DNA of 64,000 bases from NCBI RefSeq assembly GCF_000276665.1, contig NW_004955417.1, positions 25,731,578 through 25,795,577 on the forward strand. Direction: 5' to 3'. Positions 23,838-35,635 of this stretch are shown piece by piece. The notes under the pieces were generated by a model. That model worked only from the letters and a program-made list of their open reading frames with translations, was not told the DNA's origin and ran no database searches. Made by a program: the position numbers and the translations under genes. Origin of the DNA: Chinchilla lanigera (lineage: Eukaryota > Chordata > Mammalia > Rodentia > Chinchillidae). Position 1 is the stretch's first letter. Each line of letters opens with the position of its first letter.

Positions 23838-23906
23838 CTGTGCCTGTGTGCATGCGTGTGTGCATGCGTGTGTGTGTGTGCGTGTGTGCGTGCGTGCGCG
23901 CGTGCG
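23838..23906. repeat. (GT)n/(GC)n microsatellite
   Basis: Alternating purine-pyrimidine run of gtgtgtg, gcatgcgtg and gcgcgcgtgcgc, the type of sequence able to adopt Z-DNA. Confidence 0.95.
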
Positions 23907-24943
23907 CACTCAGGGGTGGCGCAGGTGGAGGGCGGGACCAAGAGGAGACAGAGACTCCTCCGCAGTGGGGTGTGCTGTCATTGGTGAGGGGGACCCGCCA
24001 TGTCCTCCTCTTTCTCCACTCCCACTTCCACAGCTGCATATCTATGGCTTGAAATCAGTGGTGACAGAAGCGTCTCCGCCTCCAAAATCTCCATACACAA
24101 GCCAGCGCCTATACTTTCTCTGGGCACTGTGGATCAAACTCAGAATTTTGCATTTGAGGAACTGTTAACCAAACAGAGAGTTTGGAAAGGAGGCCCAGTC
24201 GTGTTCAGAACTGGTTGAGGCTGAAGTATCAGCAGGGCCAGTGACAGCGTGGCACGTTTCATCTCTGAGCTCCAGTCACACTGCCTTTAGGGGTGTGTAT
24301 GACATTGCTCCTGAGTTGAAACAAAAATGTGACGTCTTTTGGAAGACACCTGCTTTGCATTATGTGTGTAATTTTATTGCAGAAATGCCAAAAACACCAC
24401 TGTTTTGCTCAGTAAAATTTTCACAATCATAGTAGTTTTTTATGGGTCCAGGATAATTAAATAATTCTGCCAAGAATCCACGCACTGATGAGTCCCTGTA
24501 TTTGGGGGAGCTCTGGAGAACCGTACGGCCAGGGGAAAGAAGAGTGAGGCTGTGGGATTTCAGTAAGAGGAGTCCGTTTCCTTTAATAGTCTCTTTAAAA
24601 TTGGGACAATTTAGCTATTCAGAAGACAGTCATGAAATTAGCTATGAAACATCAATAGCATTCAGTCCCTAGTGTGGCATTAGGTGTAGAGCGACGGGAG
24701 GGACTGAACCCTAGTCAGTGACACTGTGCATTACGGAACAGTATCACTGCATGATTCCAGTTTCATAGCTTAAGAATCCCACACCTCTGCACGAACAGGG
24801 TGAAGGGGTAAGATACTGAACAGAGACTGCTGTATGGTTTACTCCTGTTGTTGCGTAACTACTTTTATCAAAGTCAGAAAAAGTGTCCCGATCCCAGGAG
24901 GAAAGCAGCGGTGGTAACCAGACAATGCTTTTCATCTTTACAG

Positions 24944-24979
24944 GGTGTCCCTGGAGCAAAGGGAGAGCGAGGCGAACGA
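24944..24979 (+). CDS. COL14A1: COL14A1 exon, end of COL2 helix
   Basis: This 36-bp exon between tttacag and gtaagt encodes GVP GAK GER GER (window residues 129-140), four perfect triplets. The GER motif is charged and lies next to NC2. At 36 bases it is the shortest constant exon in the window. Confidence 0.97.
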
Positions 24980-25947
24980 GTAAGTGTGCAGCTGCCCTTG
25001 GCTCCTGCAGCTGGCCGCAGAGAGCCCCGTAGCTAAGAGCTGTCACTTCCCACTGAGTGCAGCCCCCTCCCCTGCTTCCCACCTCCCCTGGAGAAGCCCC
25101 TGAGGGTGAGGCGGGGTGGGGTGGGTGGGAGAGACCTTTTCCAGTTGTGTATCTGTAACCACCCAGCTCCATGACCCTGGTTCAGTTCTTTAAGGGGAAA
25201 AAAGGGAGGATCAAACTCATCTCCCCACAAAGCGGATTTGACAGGAAATCTATGTAATGGATGTGAAAGGCTTTCAGAAACAGAACAAAGCAAAACAAAA
25301 AACAAAAACCCGCCCCCCAGCTTTACGCACATGCCAAGGAGTAGCGCAGGATTCCTACTTTTCCAGATGGCCCAGTGTTGGCACTCTGGAAGACAAGGCA
25401 GATGTGGGATCAGAGAAATGGCCCCCAACTTGAATCAGTTCATTTCAGGGGCCGCGCTCTCCTTCGGAAGTCGTGCAGCCTCGGAGTAACAGCACGATTG
25501 GCTGGAGTAGACTCAGCACTGGCTTTAGCCTCACTGCTCACTTCTGTGTAAAGTTGGGCAGTGTGTTAATCCTGATCAGCTACGAAACAGGTTTAGCATC
25601 TTTCCTCTGAATTGTGATTTGCATTAAAGGAGCCATTGCTTGAGGAAGTGACGTATTGTGTAAGCTCTAAAGAAATGTCGATAAGACTTTAAAAATATAT
25701 TGATTTATTTCGAAACTTAGTATCTTTTGAATCTGAGGCCAGAAGTGTTTCCTTGCGCTTTTTACCCTCGTACGACTGTTAGGATGGTGAGCCTAAGCAC
25801 AGACTGCCGCCCCTCTGCACACCGTGCTCTCTGTCCCTGCTGCTCGGGGCCTGGAGCCCTGTGGGGCATTGGGCCAAGATGGCCACACCCAGAAGCCCTA
25901 GCAGTGCCTGTGTGTGGCTGTGCTGAAGCCTTGCTTTCTCTCACCAG
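24980..25947 (+). other. COL14A1: COL14A1 intron (968 bp)
   Basis: Bounded by gtaagtgtg and ctctcaccag. I recognise no repeat family or exon inside. Confidence 0.8.
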
Positions 25948-26014
25948 GGTGACCTGCAGTCTCAAGCCATGGTGAGGGCAGTGGCGCGGCAAGTGTGTGA
26001 GCAGCTCATCCAAA
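25948..26014 (+). CDS. COL14A1: COL14A1 exon, COL2/NC2 junction
   Basis: This 67-bp exon between ctcaccag and gtgagt covers window residues 141-162 plus the first base of a Ser codon (phase 1 donor). It reads [16 protein letters not shown], then C157 and EQLIQ. The helix ends at GDL and the non-collagenous NC2 linker starts at about residue 144. C157 is a candidate interchain disulfide cysteine. This is the first exon that is not a multiple of nine, as expected at a domain change. Confidence 0.97.
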
Positions 26015-26042
26015 GTGAGTGCACAGAGGATACCACGGTCTT

Positions 26043-26114
26043 GTTCAATGGGGGTGGGCCTTCCCCATCGCCATAGCAACCAAGGCAGTCCCGCTTACCT
26101 TCATCTTGGTGCAG
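26043..26114 (+). repeat. ~70-bp direct repeat, copy 1
   Basis: It shares gttcaatggg, gtgggccttcc, ccatagcaaccaaggc and ttcatctYggtgcag with the second copy at 26736-26804. It starts 28 bases after the exon's donor site. Confidence 0.85.
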
Positions 26115-26454
26115 CTTTACAAATGCCAGCCCTGCTCCACCCAAGGAGCCTTGCGGATTATACATCGGCGGTGAAGCCGCCAAAGCCGTGTCCTTTGTCA
26201 AGGGCTGCCCCTGTGGATGTGACTTGCCTGTCTGCAGTCACACTGCTTCCTTCCTTTCTGTGCAAGAGGACAGGCTTTTTGCTCAAGTACTCAGGGCCAG
26301 AAGGCTGCCAGGCTGCATCCTCCGGGCCTCCGTTCAGCAGGCTGCCCCGCGCTGTTTGTTTCTAGTGGCTCAGAAGACTTAAGCTGCATCTCCCTTGAGT
26401 CCCTTCACATGGGTTGTCTTCAGTAGCCCAAGGGCCTTGCCTTGAGTCCTTAGG

Positions 26455-26458
<4 letters not shown>

Positions 26459-26492
<34 letters not shown>
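26459..26492. repeat. (CA)n microsatellite
   Basis: About 16 uninterrupted CA units within the COL14A1 intron. Confidence 0.97.
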
Positions 26493-26497
<5 letters not shown>

Positions 26498-26735
26498 GAG
26501 TGACAGGGTTGGTGTGACAGTAGGTGTGCCAGAAATCACACCAGAACACGCTTGATACCATGCCTGTCCCATTTCTTCATTTTAAACTTGAAGTTTCAGC
26601 CTGTGCTGAGTGTCAGCGACTGATCTGGCCTGTTCACACTACACTCTCCTTTTGCCCATTTGCTCTGCCCAAGGACTTCTATTTGGTCTCAGTAATCTAC
26701 CCCGAGGGCTCCTAGGGTGGGCCTTCTCTTTTCCA

Positions 26736-26804
26736 GTTCAATGGGAGTGGGCCTTCCAGCACCATAGCAACCAAGGCGATCCCTCTAGCTTCATCTCGGT
26801 GCAG
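26736..26804 (+). repeat. ~70-bp direct repeat, copy 2
   Basis: A second copy of the 26043-26114 segment, about 690 bases further on, with small gaps after gtgggccttcc and scattered substitutions. Confidence 0.85.
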
Positions 26805-28465
26805 TTCCCGGTTCCGGACCTGAGGCTGGATACACACAAAATCCTCATCTCCACTCCCCCAGCTCCGGCCTCCCTCCTGCCCGTCTCCCCGCCCTGCCTC
26901 CCCTCCAGCTCTGGGCTGACATTCTCAGAGTGCTCACCTCATCAGCTCAGGGGCAGGGCCGTTTAATCCAGGGAAGCTGGCCAGTTAGGCCAGAGGAGCC
27001 CCGCAGGTGTCCAGGCAGAGGCAAGTGGCCAGGTGCAGAATTCCCCCTGCTGCAAACCAGATGTCTCTGGGGAGGTGTGCACTCGGGTCCTCAGAGGCTC
27101 AGAGCTCTCATTAAGACAGAAGTGTCAGAGCAAACAGTGGACACAGCCATCTTGCTCCTTGTATTTCCCCTTTAATTTTATATTATAATGCTCTAATTAA
27201 GCATGTATAGGAAAGAACATCTGCCAATGAAATGAAACCTAATTAAATGAAAAGTTCAATGCCAAAATAAATAGGGTCTTTAGAAATCATACACTGTAAG
27301 AGGAAACCGAAGTTCAGTTGCTCTGGGTATAGAACGCGCCCAAAGCTAATTTACACCCTCAGTTAATTTGTAGGCTTCTCGGTTCAGTGTGCGGTGTGCA
27401 TGGGTAGCTGCCCAATCAGCATCTTCCTACCAAGCGGTGCCTCAGTTTCCCTGGCTCTTTGTTCTATTCCTTAAGCCCCCTTGGTTTATCGCTTAGTACA
27501 GCTCCTTACAAGCCCAGTGAGCTGGTGGAATTACACTGAGTTCTGTGGGAAACCGTGCAAGGCCCGAGTGACGACAGCTGGCAGCGTGACAGAGAACAGC
27601 CCCTTGTCAGAGGAGGAAGCTGAAAAACCCTGCAGAAATGTCTCACCTGCCTGGCCATGGGCTGCCTGAGACCAGCCCTGTCATCGAAGAGGGTCCCTAG
27701 CCACGTCACGGTCCAAGGCTTGAGGAAAAAGGCTTTGTGTGTAGTCTTCAGATGTTCCTCAAAGCATGGTTACTCTCTTTTACTTAGGTTGAAATGTGAG
27801 CGAAAGGATACATAATAGTCCCCTAGAAAATTCACGTATGTAAGAAAGTCTCATCTGCACTCAAGCTGGGGAGGTGACACCTTCTGGTCCCAAGGGCTTT
27901 CTAATTCCATCCTGATGACTAAAACACACCCTCCATGATGGAACTGGGGTAAGGAGTTGAGGAAAGAGCTCCAGATTTTTCTATTTCAGAGAGTTGGCGG
28001 GAATTTCTGCAGCTGGACCCCAAGCACTGTTGGGGGCCCGGAAAGAAAAGGTCTGGCAGGAGGAAGGCGGCTGAGCAGAGGGAGGAGCGGCTTAGCAAGT
28101 CAGAACAGAGCCGGAGAACGTGGGGAGTGGCTTTGCTGGAGAGAAGGCTGAAGGCTGGGGTGAGGGGTCAGATAAATGTTGGGGTGCAGATGAAATTTAT
28201 GACTTCTGCTCAGTGATGTTGATTACGACGGGACGTGAGCCATGGAATTCCAAGCCCATGCGAGGGGCCTTGAGTGTACTCCAGGGGTAATCTCATCCAA
28301 AGGGAAGTGTAAAGCCCGAACGTGGAGACCAGCCTATTTCAGAGGGGCGTGCTCTTCGCCCGCTGAACACGTGACGGAGTGGCCGGGAGCCCTAAGCAAC
28401 GACACCCCCATCCTCCCGGGTCTGTGAGTGTTCACCCAATGCTACCCCTGTGCTTCTTGCCACAG

Positions 28466-28654
28466 GTCACATGGCCAGGTACACAGCCATCCTCAACCAG
28501 ATCCCCAGCCACTCCTCATCCACCCGGACCATCCAGGGGCCCCCTGGGGAGCCCGGGAGGCCCGGCTCACCCGGAACCCCTGGCGAACAAGGACCCCCTG
28601 GTGCCCCTGGCTTCCCTGGAAACACAGGCTTGCCGGGCACCCCAGGAGATCGAG
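28466..28654 (+). CDS. COL14A1: COL14A1 exon, NC2 end and start of COL1 helix
   Basis: This 189-bp exon between ttgccacag and gtaagt is the largest constant exon here (window residues 163-225). The first codon is split (A|GT, Ser163). NC2 continues through [18 protein letters not shown] to about residue 186, then the COL1 helix starts at [13 protein letters not shown] and runs as perfect triplets to GTP GDR. The last base begins a split Gly codon. NC2 of roughly 43 residues is the flexible hinge between COL2 and COL1. The match to collagen XIV here is the strongest evidence for the gene's identity. Confidence 0.98.
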
Positions 28655-29300
28655 GTAAGTCAGGCGCCACTCCTCCGGTGGGTGAGAAGTGGACCGGCCC
28701 GGGGGTCCTGCTTCGAAGTGCAGGCAGCAGGAATAACGCCCCGAGTGACTCTCCCCACCAACTCCTCAGGATCTTGCTAATTACTCCCCAGACCCCAGAT
28801 CCCAAAGAAGACTGAGCTAGACACAAAGTGTTTATCAAGCGCCACGTCTGCTTGGATCACAGAGGAAGTTAGGGGCTCTCCCAACTCTCCTCTATTTTTA
28901 AAAGGTGCCGCTCCGGTTTGAAGAATTAGAAAACGATGCCTCTCCCTGGGGATACCGACATCACACGTATGCCACGGCGTGCAGAGAGCTCGGTCCTTGT
29001 GTAGAGCTGGTGCTTTTTTGTGCGGTGCTCACATGGGCAACGGTCAGTGGCAATCCTCAGAACAGCCACGAGTCATAGCAACATATGATGCCCAAGATCC
29101 CCACAGGGACTACAGAGCTGCGAACTTCCCCTTAAAAGGAAGCCATCTTACTGTGGATGGCTGATCACCCTATCGTGTGGGACAACATGTATTTAACAGT
29201 GCAGTGTTTTGTCTTTGCTACTAAAGGATTGTGTAGCACAATGATAAGACCCCTTTGATTGGTTTTCACCAAGTTTCAATAGTTTCAAGATCTCTCATTC

Positions 29301-29309
29301 AAGAGAGAA

Positions 29310-29345
<36 letters not shown>

Positions 29346-29373
29346 AGGAGGGAGAGAGGGAGGGAGGGAGAGC
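29301..29373. repeat. (GA)n/(GGGA)n microsatellite
   Basis: A purine run, gagaga followed by gggagg units. Confidence 0.95.
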
Positions 29374-31499
29374 TCTCCTTCCAGAAGCACAGAAAAGAGA
29401 AGCGGGAAGTGGAGATGGCATAGTCACCGTGAAGGAAGTGACAGGGAAAAGAGACGAGGACTGAGGGGTGATGGAAGGGTCCCTAAGACACAGTGTCTGG
29501 AACGCAGGTCTGGGACAAAGCCAACTGTCACCTGTCTGCTTTGTGATTATGCACTTTTGTGAGCTGGAGGAGACCTGATCTTGCTATAAAATTAGGAAGT
29601 AACGTGCAGATTCCCACAGCCGTATTTCATCCTCCTCCCTGACCCAAAGCAGCAGGAATCGTGCCCTCTGCCTCTGCGCTTCTCTATATGTTGTCCCTCC
29701 ATTTGGAAATGAGCTTTGTTTCCCTTGTCTCATAAACAAACTATTCTTCATTGAAGGCTCTGCTTGCCCCTGTCCTGCACAGAGCTTTCACGGGTCACCT
29801 CGGATCACAGACACCCCACCCAACACCCCGTCTCCCTGGGTGCCCTCCAGGCCTCAGTAGCAGCAAGGTCAGGGAGCAGGCGGGTGGAGCTGCCTAGCCC
29901 TGCCCGGCCCTCACTGGTGGCTCTGTGATTCGATCGTCATCCAGGTGTGACTTTTCCTTCTGAAGGTTTTCCATGTGTCAGGGCACAAAATCAGCAGACC
30001 TAGAGAAGGCACTGTTCCTCAGCAACACACAGATGTCCTTCCGGCAGCCTAGAAGGAGGCCCCCTCTGTCCCCAGGGCACTGGGAGTAGAGAAATTTTGA
30101 CTCAGGAAGCAGAGAGCACGGCCTGGGGCCCTCGCCACCAGACCCAGGTCATCTATGTTCTCTTTGGAAGTCCTAGCACTGATCTTGCCACACTGAGTCT
30201 TTCCTGACCCCACAAGATGAACTGAGAAACTGTGCAGGCACTGTTCGTCACCGTGGAACTCTCCCGGGGAGGCAAATGTTCTCACAGCATGGTGGCTGCT
30301 TTCCTTGGAGCCAATGCTGAGAGCGAGAGGAGGATCTCACAATTCCTTTTGGGACCTGGTGTCAGCAGTACAGGATTTTCCTTTCACTATGCTGTGTGTG
30401 TCAGAAGTGAGTCAGTAAGCAAAGCCCACATGCAAGTACAGGAGACCCGGGCTGTTTGTCTCAGGGGAAGGTTTATCAAAGAGCTTCTGAGTATTTATTT
30501 CAGGCAACGTCTCCTCTAAATCAAACCCAGGCCATCTGCAGTGCCAGCAGGATGACATTTTTGTCCATTACAATGCCCCTCTGTCCTGTGACTCTAGGAC
30601 ACTGAAGAATGAGGGGATTTGGGAAGGGACAGCCCACTCTGTGTCTGCCTGTTTTCATCCCTTATATGTGTTTTAAAATAAGGTAAGATGCAGGTTTAAA
30701 AACCCCCAAAGGAGTAGTACATACAGGAAAAATGTTTTTGTAGAATTTAGTGTCTTTTATGTTCCTGTTTCTGGTATTATTATACTCAGGAAGAAAGCAT
30801 CCCCCAAACACCAAAAAGGATTAGCAAAGTTCATTGATAAGTTTAAATTAGGTTAAGCGACGTCTTCACTCTGTAATTAGCAGAATGTGACCTTGTTACA
30901 ATAACAACAAGCTATAACTGGTATGTATAAAAACCTTTTTGACATGGAAGGTAATATGATTTCCATAGTTTAAAAAATTCAGAACCTTAGGAAAGTCTCT
31001 AGAGTAGGTCTGTATAAATATGTGATAAATTAATACATGACTAGTCTGCACTTCGTTAGTGTGTGACATATATCATTTAGTATGTTCTTGAACTGACCTC
31101 TAATGATTTCACTTCTGTTAATCCTATCTTCCTAACAAAGCTATATTCTTCCCAAAGACCACATTTACTGTAACTTTTCCTTTTATTCCTCATAATACCT
31201 GAAATACAACCATTACCTCATGCATCAGAGGAGATTTATGGTGCTGATTACCTCTTGGCCGGCTTCTTGAATTCCATTCCTCATTCCCCCATTACCAGAA
31301 TAGAAACCAAAGCTCACGTGGCTACAGCACGTCCATCCTATGCCATTGTGCTAATAAGAACTGTTGCCAAGTTAACAGTGTAAGTCATCATTGTGTTATA
31401 AATCTAGCCCGAAAATCTGGGTGAGACTTTAAGTAGGGGATTTGGTTTTATTGGAAGACAGGATAGAAGGGGAGAGAGAAATAGAGACAGAAACAGACT

Positions 31500-31733
31500 C
31501 CTTCCTTCCTTTTTTCCTCTCTTCTTTTCTTTTCTTTCTTTTTTTCCCCTTTCTTTCTTTCTCAGTACTGGGAATCGAACCAAGGACCATTGCATTGACC
31601 TATATCCTAAATCTTTTTTATTTTGAGTTAAGGTCTCACTAAGTCAATAAATTGCTAAGTTCCAACTTGCAGTCCTTCTGCCTCAGCCACCTAGAATCTG
31701 GAATTACAGTTATGTACCACCATTCCTGCCTGA
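31500..31733 (-). mobile_element. composite ID/B1-type SINE, antisense
   Basis: On plus it reads a T/C-rich tail, then cagtactgggaatcgaacc (ID-like part), ttgagttaaggtctcactaa, cagtccttctgcctcagcc and tctggaattacagttatg (B1-like part). This fused ID plus B1 layout is known from B1-dID/MEN-type rodent SINEs. Confidence 0.75.
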
Positions 31734-31757
31734 GACTTTTTTTTTTATTAAAGAAGC

Positions 31758-31902
31758 ATAACTGGGCATGGTGGTGCATATCTGTAATCCTAGGAAGCTG
31801 AGCCAGGAACATCACAAGTTGGAGCCTGGACACTTAATAAAGTTTTGTCAAAAGAAAGAAAGCAAGAAAGAAAAGAGAGATAGACAAAGAAAGATAAAGA
31901 AA

Positions 31903-31953
<51 letters not shown>

Positions 31954-31971
31954 GAAGAAAGAAAGAAAGAA
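31758..31971 (+). mobile_element. truncated B1-like SINE with long (GAAA)n tail
   Basis: It begins actgggcatggtggtgcata and tctgtaatcctagg, then decays into a GAAA tract of more than 100 bases (about 31846-31971), probably an expanded poly(A) tail. Confidence 0.75.
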
Positions 31972-32100
31972 CATACTTTTCTAATTTTGGAATTTCCAGC
32001 CCTTGAACATAGACAAGTGCACTAGAAATATAACATGGACTGGTTTATGTGATAAAATTAAAGCTGTTTATATTAGCTAGGTTAAAATACTTTCAGTGAG

Positions 32101-32208
32101 GTTTTTTTTTGTTTTTTTGTTTTTTTTTGGTTTTTCTCCGGTACCGTGAACTCACGACCTTGCACTTGCGAGGCAGGCGCTTTGCCGCTGAGCTAAATCC
32201 CCAGCCCC
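32101..32208 (-). mobile_element. ID-type SINE, antisense, with TSD
   Basis: Minus strand: GGGGCTGGGGATTTAGCTC, box-B-like GAGTTCACGG and an A-rich tail. ttcagtgag occurs on both sides (32092-32100 and 32209-32217), giving a 9-bp target-site duplication. Confidence 0.9.
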
Positions 32209-32739
32209 TTCAGTGAGTTTTTTGACATGACTTTCAAATCAATAAATATATGATAATAAATTAACCAAAATGCATTTTTAAAGCTGGGCAAAGACATATA
32301 GATAGAAGCTACAGGTATTAATCTTTTCCATTTTCATTTGTTCTGGATTTTATTTTGGCATTAAATTATGAGATGAATATAACAAAGTAGTTTAACTTCT
32401 CTAAAGCTCTTTGAAAGTTTGGGAAAACCCAGTGGGGGGGGGACCCTTGGGGTAAGATGTGCTTCTTTATTAAAGGGTCCTGTTCACTGGGACATTTCTG
32501 CTCAGACCCTGGACCTTTTCCCTGTACCTTGACCCACCTCCCTTCCCTCCCAAAGTGGAGCACATGCTATCCTTTCCTGTTCTGTGAAGAGTGAAGACTA
32601 AGCTGTCATTTCAATATTTTTCATTGGCTGACCTGAATTTTTTTTTTAAACCATAGAAATCAGCTCATTTTCCCATTAATTTTGAATAGCATAATTTTCT
32701 TAATCAGTGTTATAGATATCTAATGGGATTTAAAGGCAG

Positions 32740-33012
32740 TAATATATTTATATACAAAGGAGTACTACTCTATCATAAAGAAGGAGAGACTTGAGTTATT
32801 TGTGGGAAAAATGGATGCACCTTCAGACCATCATGTTATATGAGATAAATCAGATGCACAAGCTTCTATATTGCATGGTTTCTAATAAATAAAGAGAAAA
32901 ATGAAATAAAGATAGATAATAGGAAACAGAGAGAGAGAGATCTTTCGCAAATGGAAAGGGGGCCAAGAGATGGAGGGAGGGGAAGGGAAGGGGAAGTAGA
33001 AGGAATTCAGGG
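32740..33012 (+). mobile_element. LINE-1 3' end fragment
   Basis: It shows ggagtactactctatcataa, aaatggatgcaccttcagac, catcatgttatatgagataa and attgcatggtttct, then a G/A-rich 3' UTR. A related copy lies at 54738-55190. It is 5'-truncated. Confidence 0.8.
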
Positions 33013-33013
33013 C

Positions 33014-33850
33014 GGGTGCCTGTGACCTCTGCAGCCCCTCTCCCCTCTCCTCTGTCGCCTGCTCCTCCTCCTCCCTGCCCACACATCAGCGAGTCTGTGC
33101 AGAAAACGTCTGGGCTCCTCTGCCTGCAGCCTCCGGCCAGATGGAAGCTGGTGGGAAACCGGAAGCGCAGGCCTGGCCCGGGGTCTGGGGAGCTGTTCCT
33201 CCCTGGCCCACTTCCGGCCCTGCAGCGCCCTGCTTCCGCTTTGCAGTGGAAGCCGGCCCTTCCGGCCACGCTCTAACTAACCTGCGGCTTTGTGCGCCCA
33301 GCCGAGGCAGGTCCAGCTTTTGTGGGACAGGAAGCTCAGCAGCTCGGGGTCCTCCTTGCGGAAGCCGGTGAAGTGCAAAGGGCCACGGGCGCCTCACCTT
33401 CTCCCTGGCCAGCGCCCCTCCCGGCCGCCCTCCCCAGGCCGCCCTGCTCGGTCATTTCCGCCGATGGCCCCTGGACACGTCCTGTGGTGCCAACAGCTTG
33501 GAAACCCCGCGGGGCTCCCCCGGTCGGACGCCCGATGCGGCTCCTTCTGTCCTGGCCGCCCTGCCCGCCGCAAGCACGGCTCGTTCCTGACCCTGCTCTT
33601 CCCCATCTCCTTGCGCCTGAGCAGGATCAGCCGCCCGCAGGCCTGGAGAGAGATCGAAGGGCACCAAGGAGGGAAAAGCCGGAGTACTGCTCCTCTCCAT
33701 CCCGCGCCTCCTCTGCCGATCAGCGAGGGCTGCAGCCCTGGGCTCCTGCTTGGACCGAAGTGCCCTGTCCACTTCTAGGCCCTGCCAGAACTCCCTGGAC
33801 TTCTAGCTGCAGTCACCCCGGTTATTCCCATTGTTCACACACTCCCTAGG
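33014..33850. other. GC-rich, CpG-bearing intronic island
   Basis: This block is clearly richer in C, G and CpG than its AT-rich surroundings (for example ccttccggccacgctc and gccgccctgcccgccgcaag) and starts just after an L1 3' end. It has overlapping open frames on both strands (for example 33292-33849 plus), which is expected of GC-rich DNA. None shows a domain I recognise. It could be a CpG island, an intronic promoter, a retrocopy fragment or merely GC-rich sequence. Confidence 0.55.
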
Positions 33851-34693
33851 TGACCTGCTTTCCTGCCCTTGCTCATTTGCAGGTTGCATTTTTATTTGGC
33901 TCCGAATTCCTCTGTCACTCTGGTGATGGAGTTGCTGTGTGAAGTCCTCCGGCTGCAGGAGCTAGAGGCTCTGTTTCCCTCCCTAAGCCCTGAACTGTAA
34001 AGCCGGGCATAGATGGCCGGTTGCTGATACAGGAAAGGCACTCGGTTTATTTACACTTAAAACAACCGCGTTCTCAGCTCTGGCCACCCAAGCACAAGCA
34101 TGGGTTCCCACAGGCCAGCGCTCATCCTGCAGACGAGTGTGGGGAAACAGCAGACCTTGGCAAAGTGCATGGAATACTTGCTGAACTGAGCCCCATCCGG
34201 CTGCCTTCGGTGGCTAGGTACTAAGTGCTTCCCAGCCAGTGGGCACTGGAGTATACACTGAGTGAGGAACACTCGCCTTGCAGTTAGCTAGCTCGTCGCC
34301 AGCATATCCCAGGCAGCAGACAAATACAGCATAGCTGAACTCTTGCGCCCCAGACTCGAGTTTCAGTTGCAATGGCAGCACGATGGGCCTGGCCTGTCGC
34401 CTGGGCAGGGATCCCGGGTGCTGCTCGGAAGGCCTGGGGTCAGGGCGAAGTGACTGGCTAGGTGGAGCAGAGCTGGTGTGGCCTGGGGCCCAAGGCAGGA
34501 CATAAGTCTCCCTGCTCCAAGGCCAACAGGCCAAAGAAAGCAGGAAACGAACGAGGAAAGTCCGGGCCAGGGCATACAGCTGGGGCAAGCAAGATGAGCC
34601 CTCTGCAAACGAACCCCCACTCAGGCTCAAAGCAGAGGGCGAGTGGGTCAGTGCATGAAGAAGCTGTGGAAACGTGATAAGCACAGGCAGATG

Positions 34694-34941
34694 CCGCGTG
34701 TGGAGGCCCAGAGGAGGAGCAGGCTGGTGTGTACAGGTGTGCGGGCAGCTCAGGAAACAAGGCCAGCCTGTGTGTGCGTGCAGTAAGGCAGTGCTGAGGC
34801 ACAGCTGCGGCCGGAAGTGTGTGGTTTTGTAGCCAGGGACAGGTGGCTCGGCCTCCCTGGGTCACACCTCTCCAGCAGGGCTATAGCAGCGCCTGCCCCC
34901 TCAGTTCTTCTAGGCCTAGGGGAGGGATCTGTGGGCATACC
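34694..34941 (-). repeat. left arm of 248-bp inverted duplication
   Basis: Its reverse complement aligns without gaps to 36025-36272, with 14 mismatches counted by eye (about 94% identity). Similarity stops abruptly at both ends. It matches no repeat family that I recognise. Confidence 0.93.
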
Positions 34942-35009
34942 TGATGCCCTGCAGCCCACAGCTCTGCTCTGTCAAAGTCTGTGATCCAACTTTGCCTTTC
35001 ATTCATTTA

Positions 35010-35635
35010 TCCATGTGTTTGACAGATACTTCTTTTTTCCTAAATTTTCATTTTTATTGGTCCATGATTGTGGTGCATAAAAATTATATTCCTTGTGGGA
35101 GTCGGTCCATTACAGAACACTTCTTGATTCTTTTACATCCCTTCCTTCTCATTCCCGCTCTCATCTCTTGACCCCTGCCCACTTGAGAAAGGTCTGTCTC
35201 CTAGTTCTCAACTATCTTTTTATTTACCCTTAATTTATACTCCAGGGTTATCACATAGGAAAAATGATGCCATATTTAAGCTGTGTGTCTGATTTATTTC
35301 ATGTAACAGTTTGGTTTCAAGGTCATCCATTTTCCTATAAATGATTCACGTTTATCCATCTTTATGGCAGAGTAGTACTCTATCGTGTAAGTACCGCATT
35401 TTCTTTGTCTGTTCACCGGTTGATGGACAGAGGCTGCTTTCCAGACTTGGTTCTTCTGAGTTGTGTTGCTATGAATATGGATATGCCTGGGGCACTGTGA
35501 TACAGTGTCTGAGACACTTAGAAGGGAGATAGCTGGGTCAAACAGAACCCCTAGTTTTAGTTTTTCAAGGAATCTCCATACTGGTCTCCATAATGGCTGT
35601 ACTAGTTTACACTCCCACCGACAGTGTAGTGACTG
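35010..35635 (-). mobile_element. LINE-1 3' fragment, antisense
   Basis: On plus: gtcatccattttcctataaa, ggcagagtagtactctatcg, tgtctgttcaccggttgatg, tgtgttgctatgaatatgga, gatagctgggtcaaa and tactagtttacactcccacc. These are the reverse complements of L1 ORF2 3'-end phrases. It lies wholly inside the spacer of the inverted duplication. Confidence 0.85.

Larger units (their letters stand above)
17493..24943 (+). other. COL14A1: COL14A1 intron (about 7.5 kb)
   Basis: Repeats seen: a partial B1-like SINE (20339-20445), an LTR (20526-20990), a full B1-like SINE (21025-21211), an antisense solo LTR (21629-22006), a MIR (23050-23290) and a GT/GC run (23838-23906). From 17.5 to 20.2 kb I recognise nothing. 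The acceptor is atctttacag. Confidence 0.75.
26015..28465 (+). other. COL14A1: COL14A1 intron (about 2.5 kb)
   Basis: It contains two direct copies of a ~70-bp segment (26043-26114 and 26736-26804) and a CA run (26459-26492). No other repeat or exon is recognised. The acceptor is cttgccacag. Confidence 0.8.

Noticed and set aside
33292..33849. 185-codon plus-strand open frame
   Set aside because: It lies in the GC-rich island where all frames are long. Pro/Ala/Arg-rich low-information translation with no recognisable motif.
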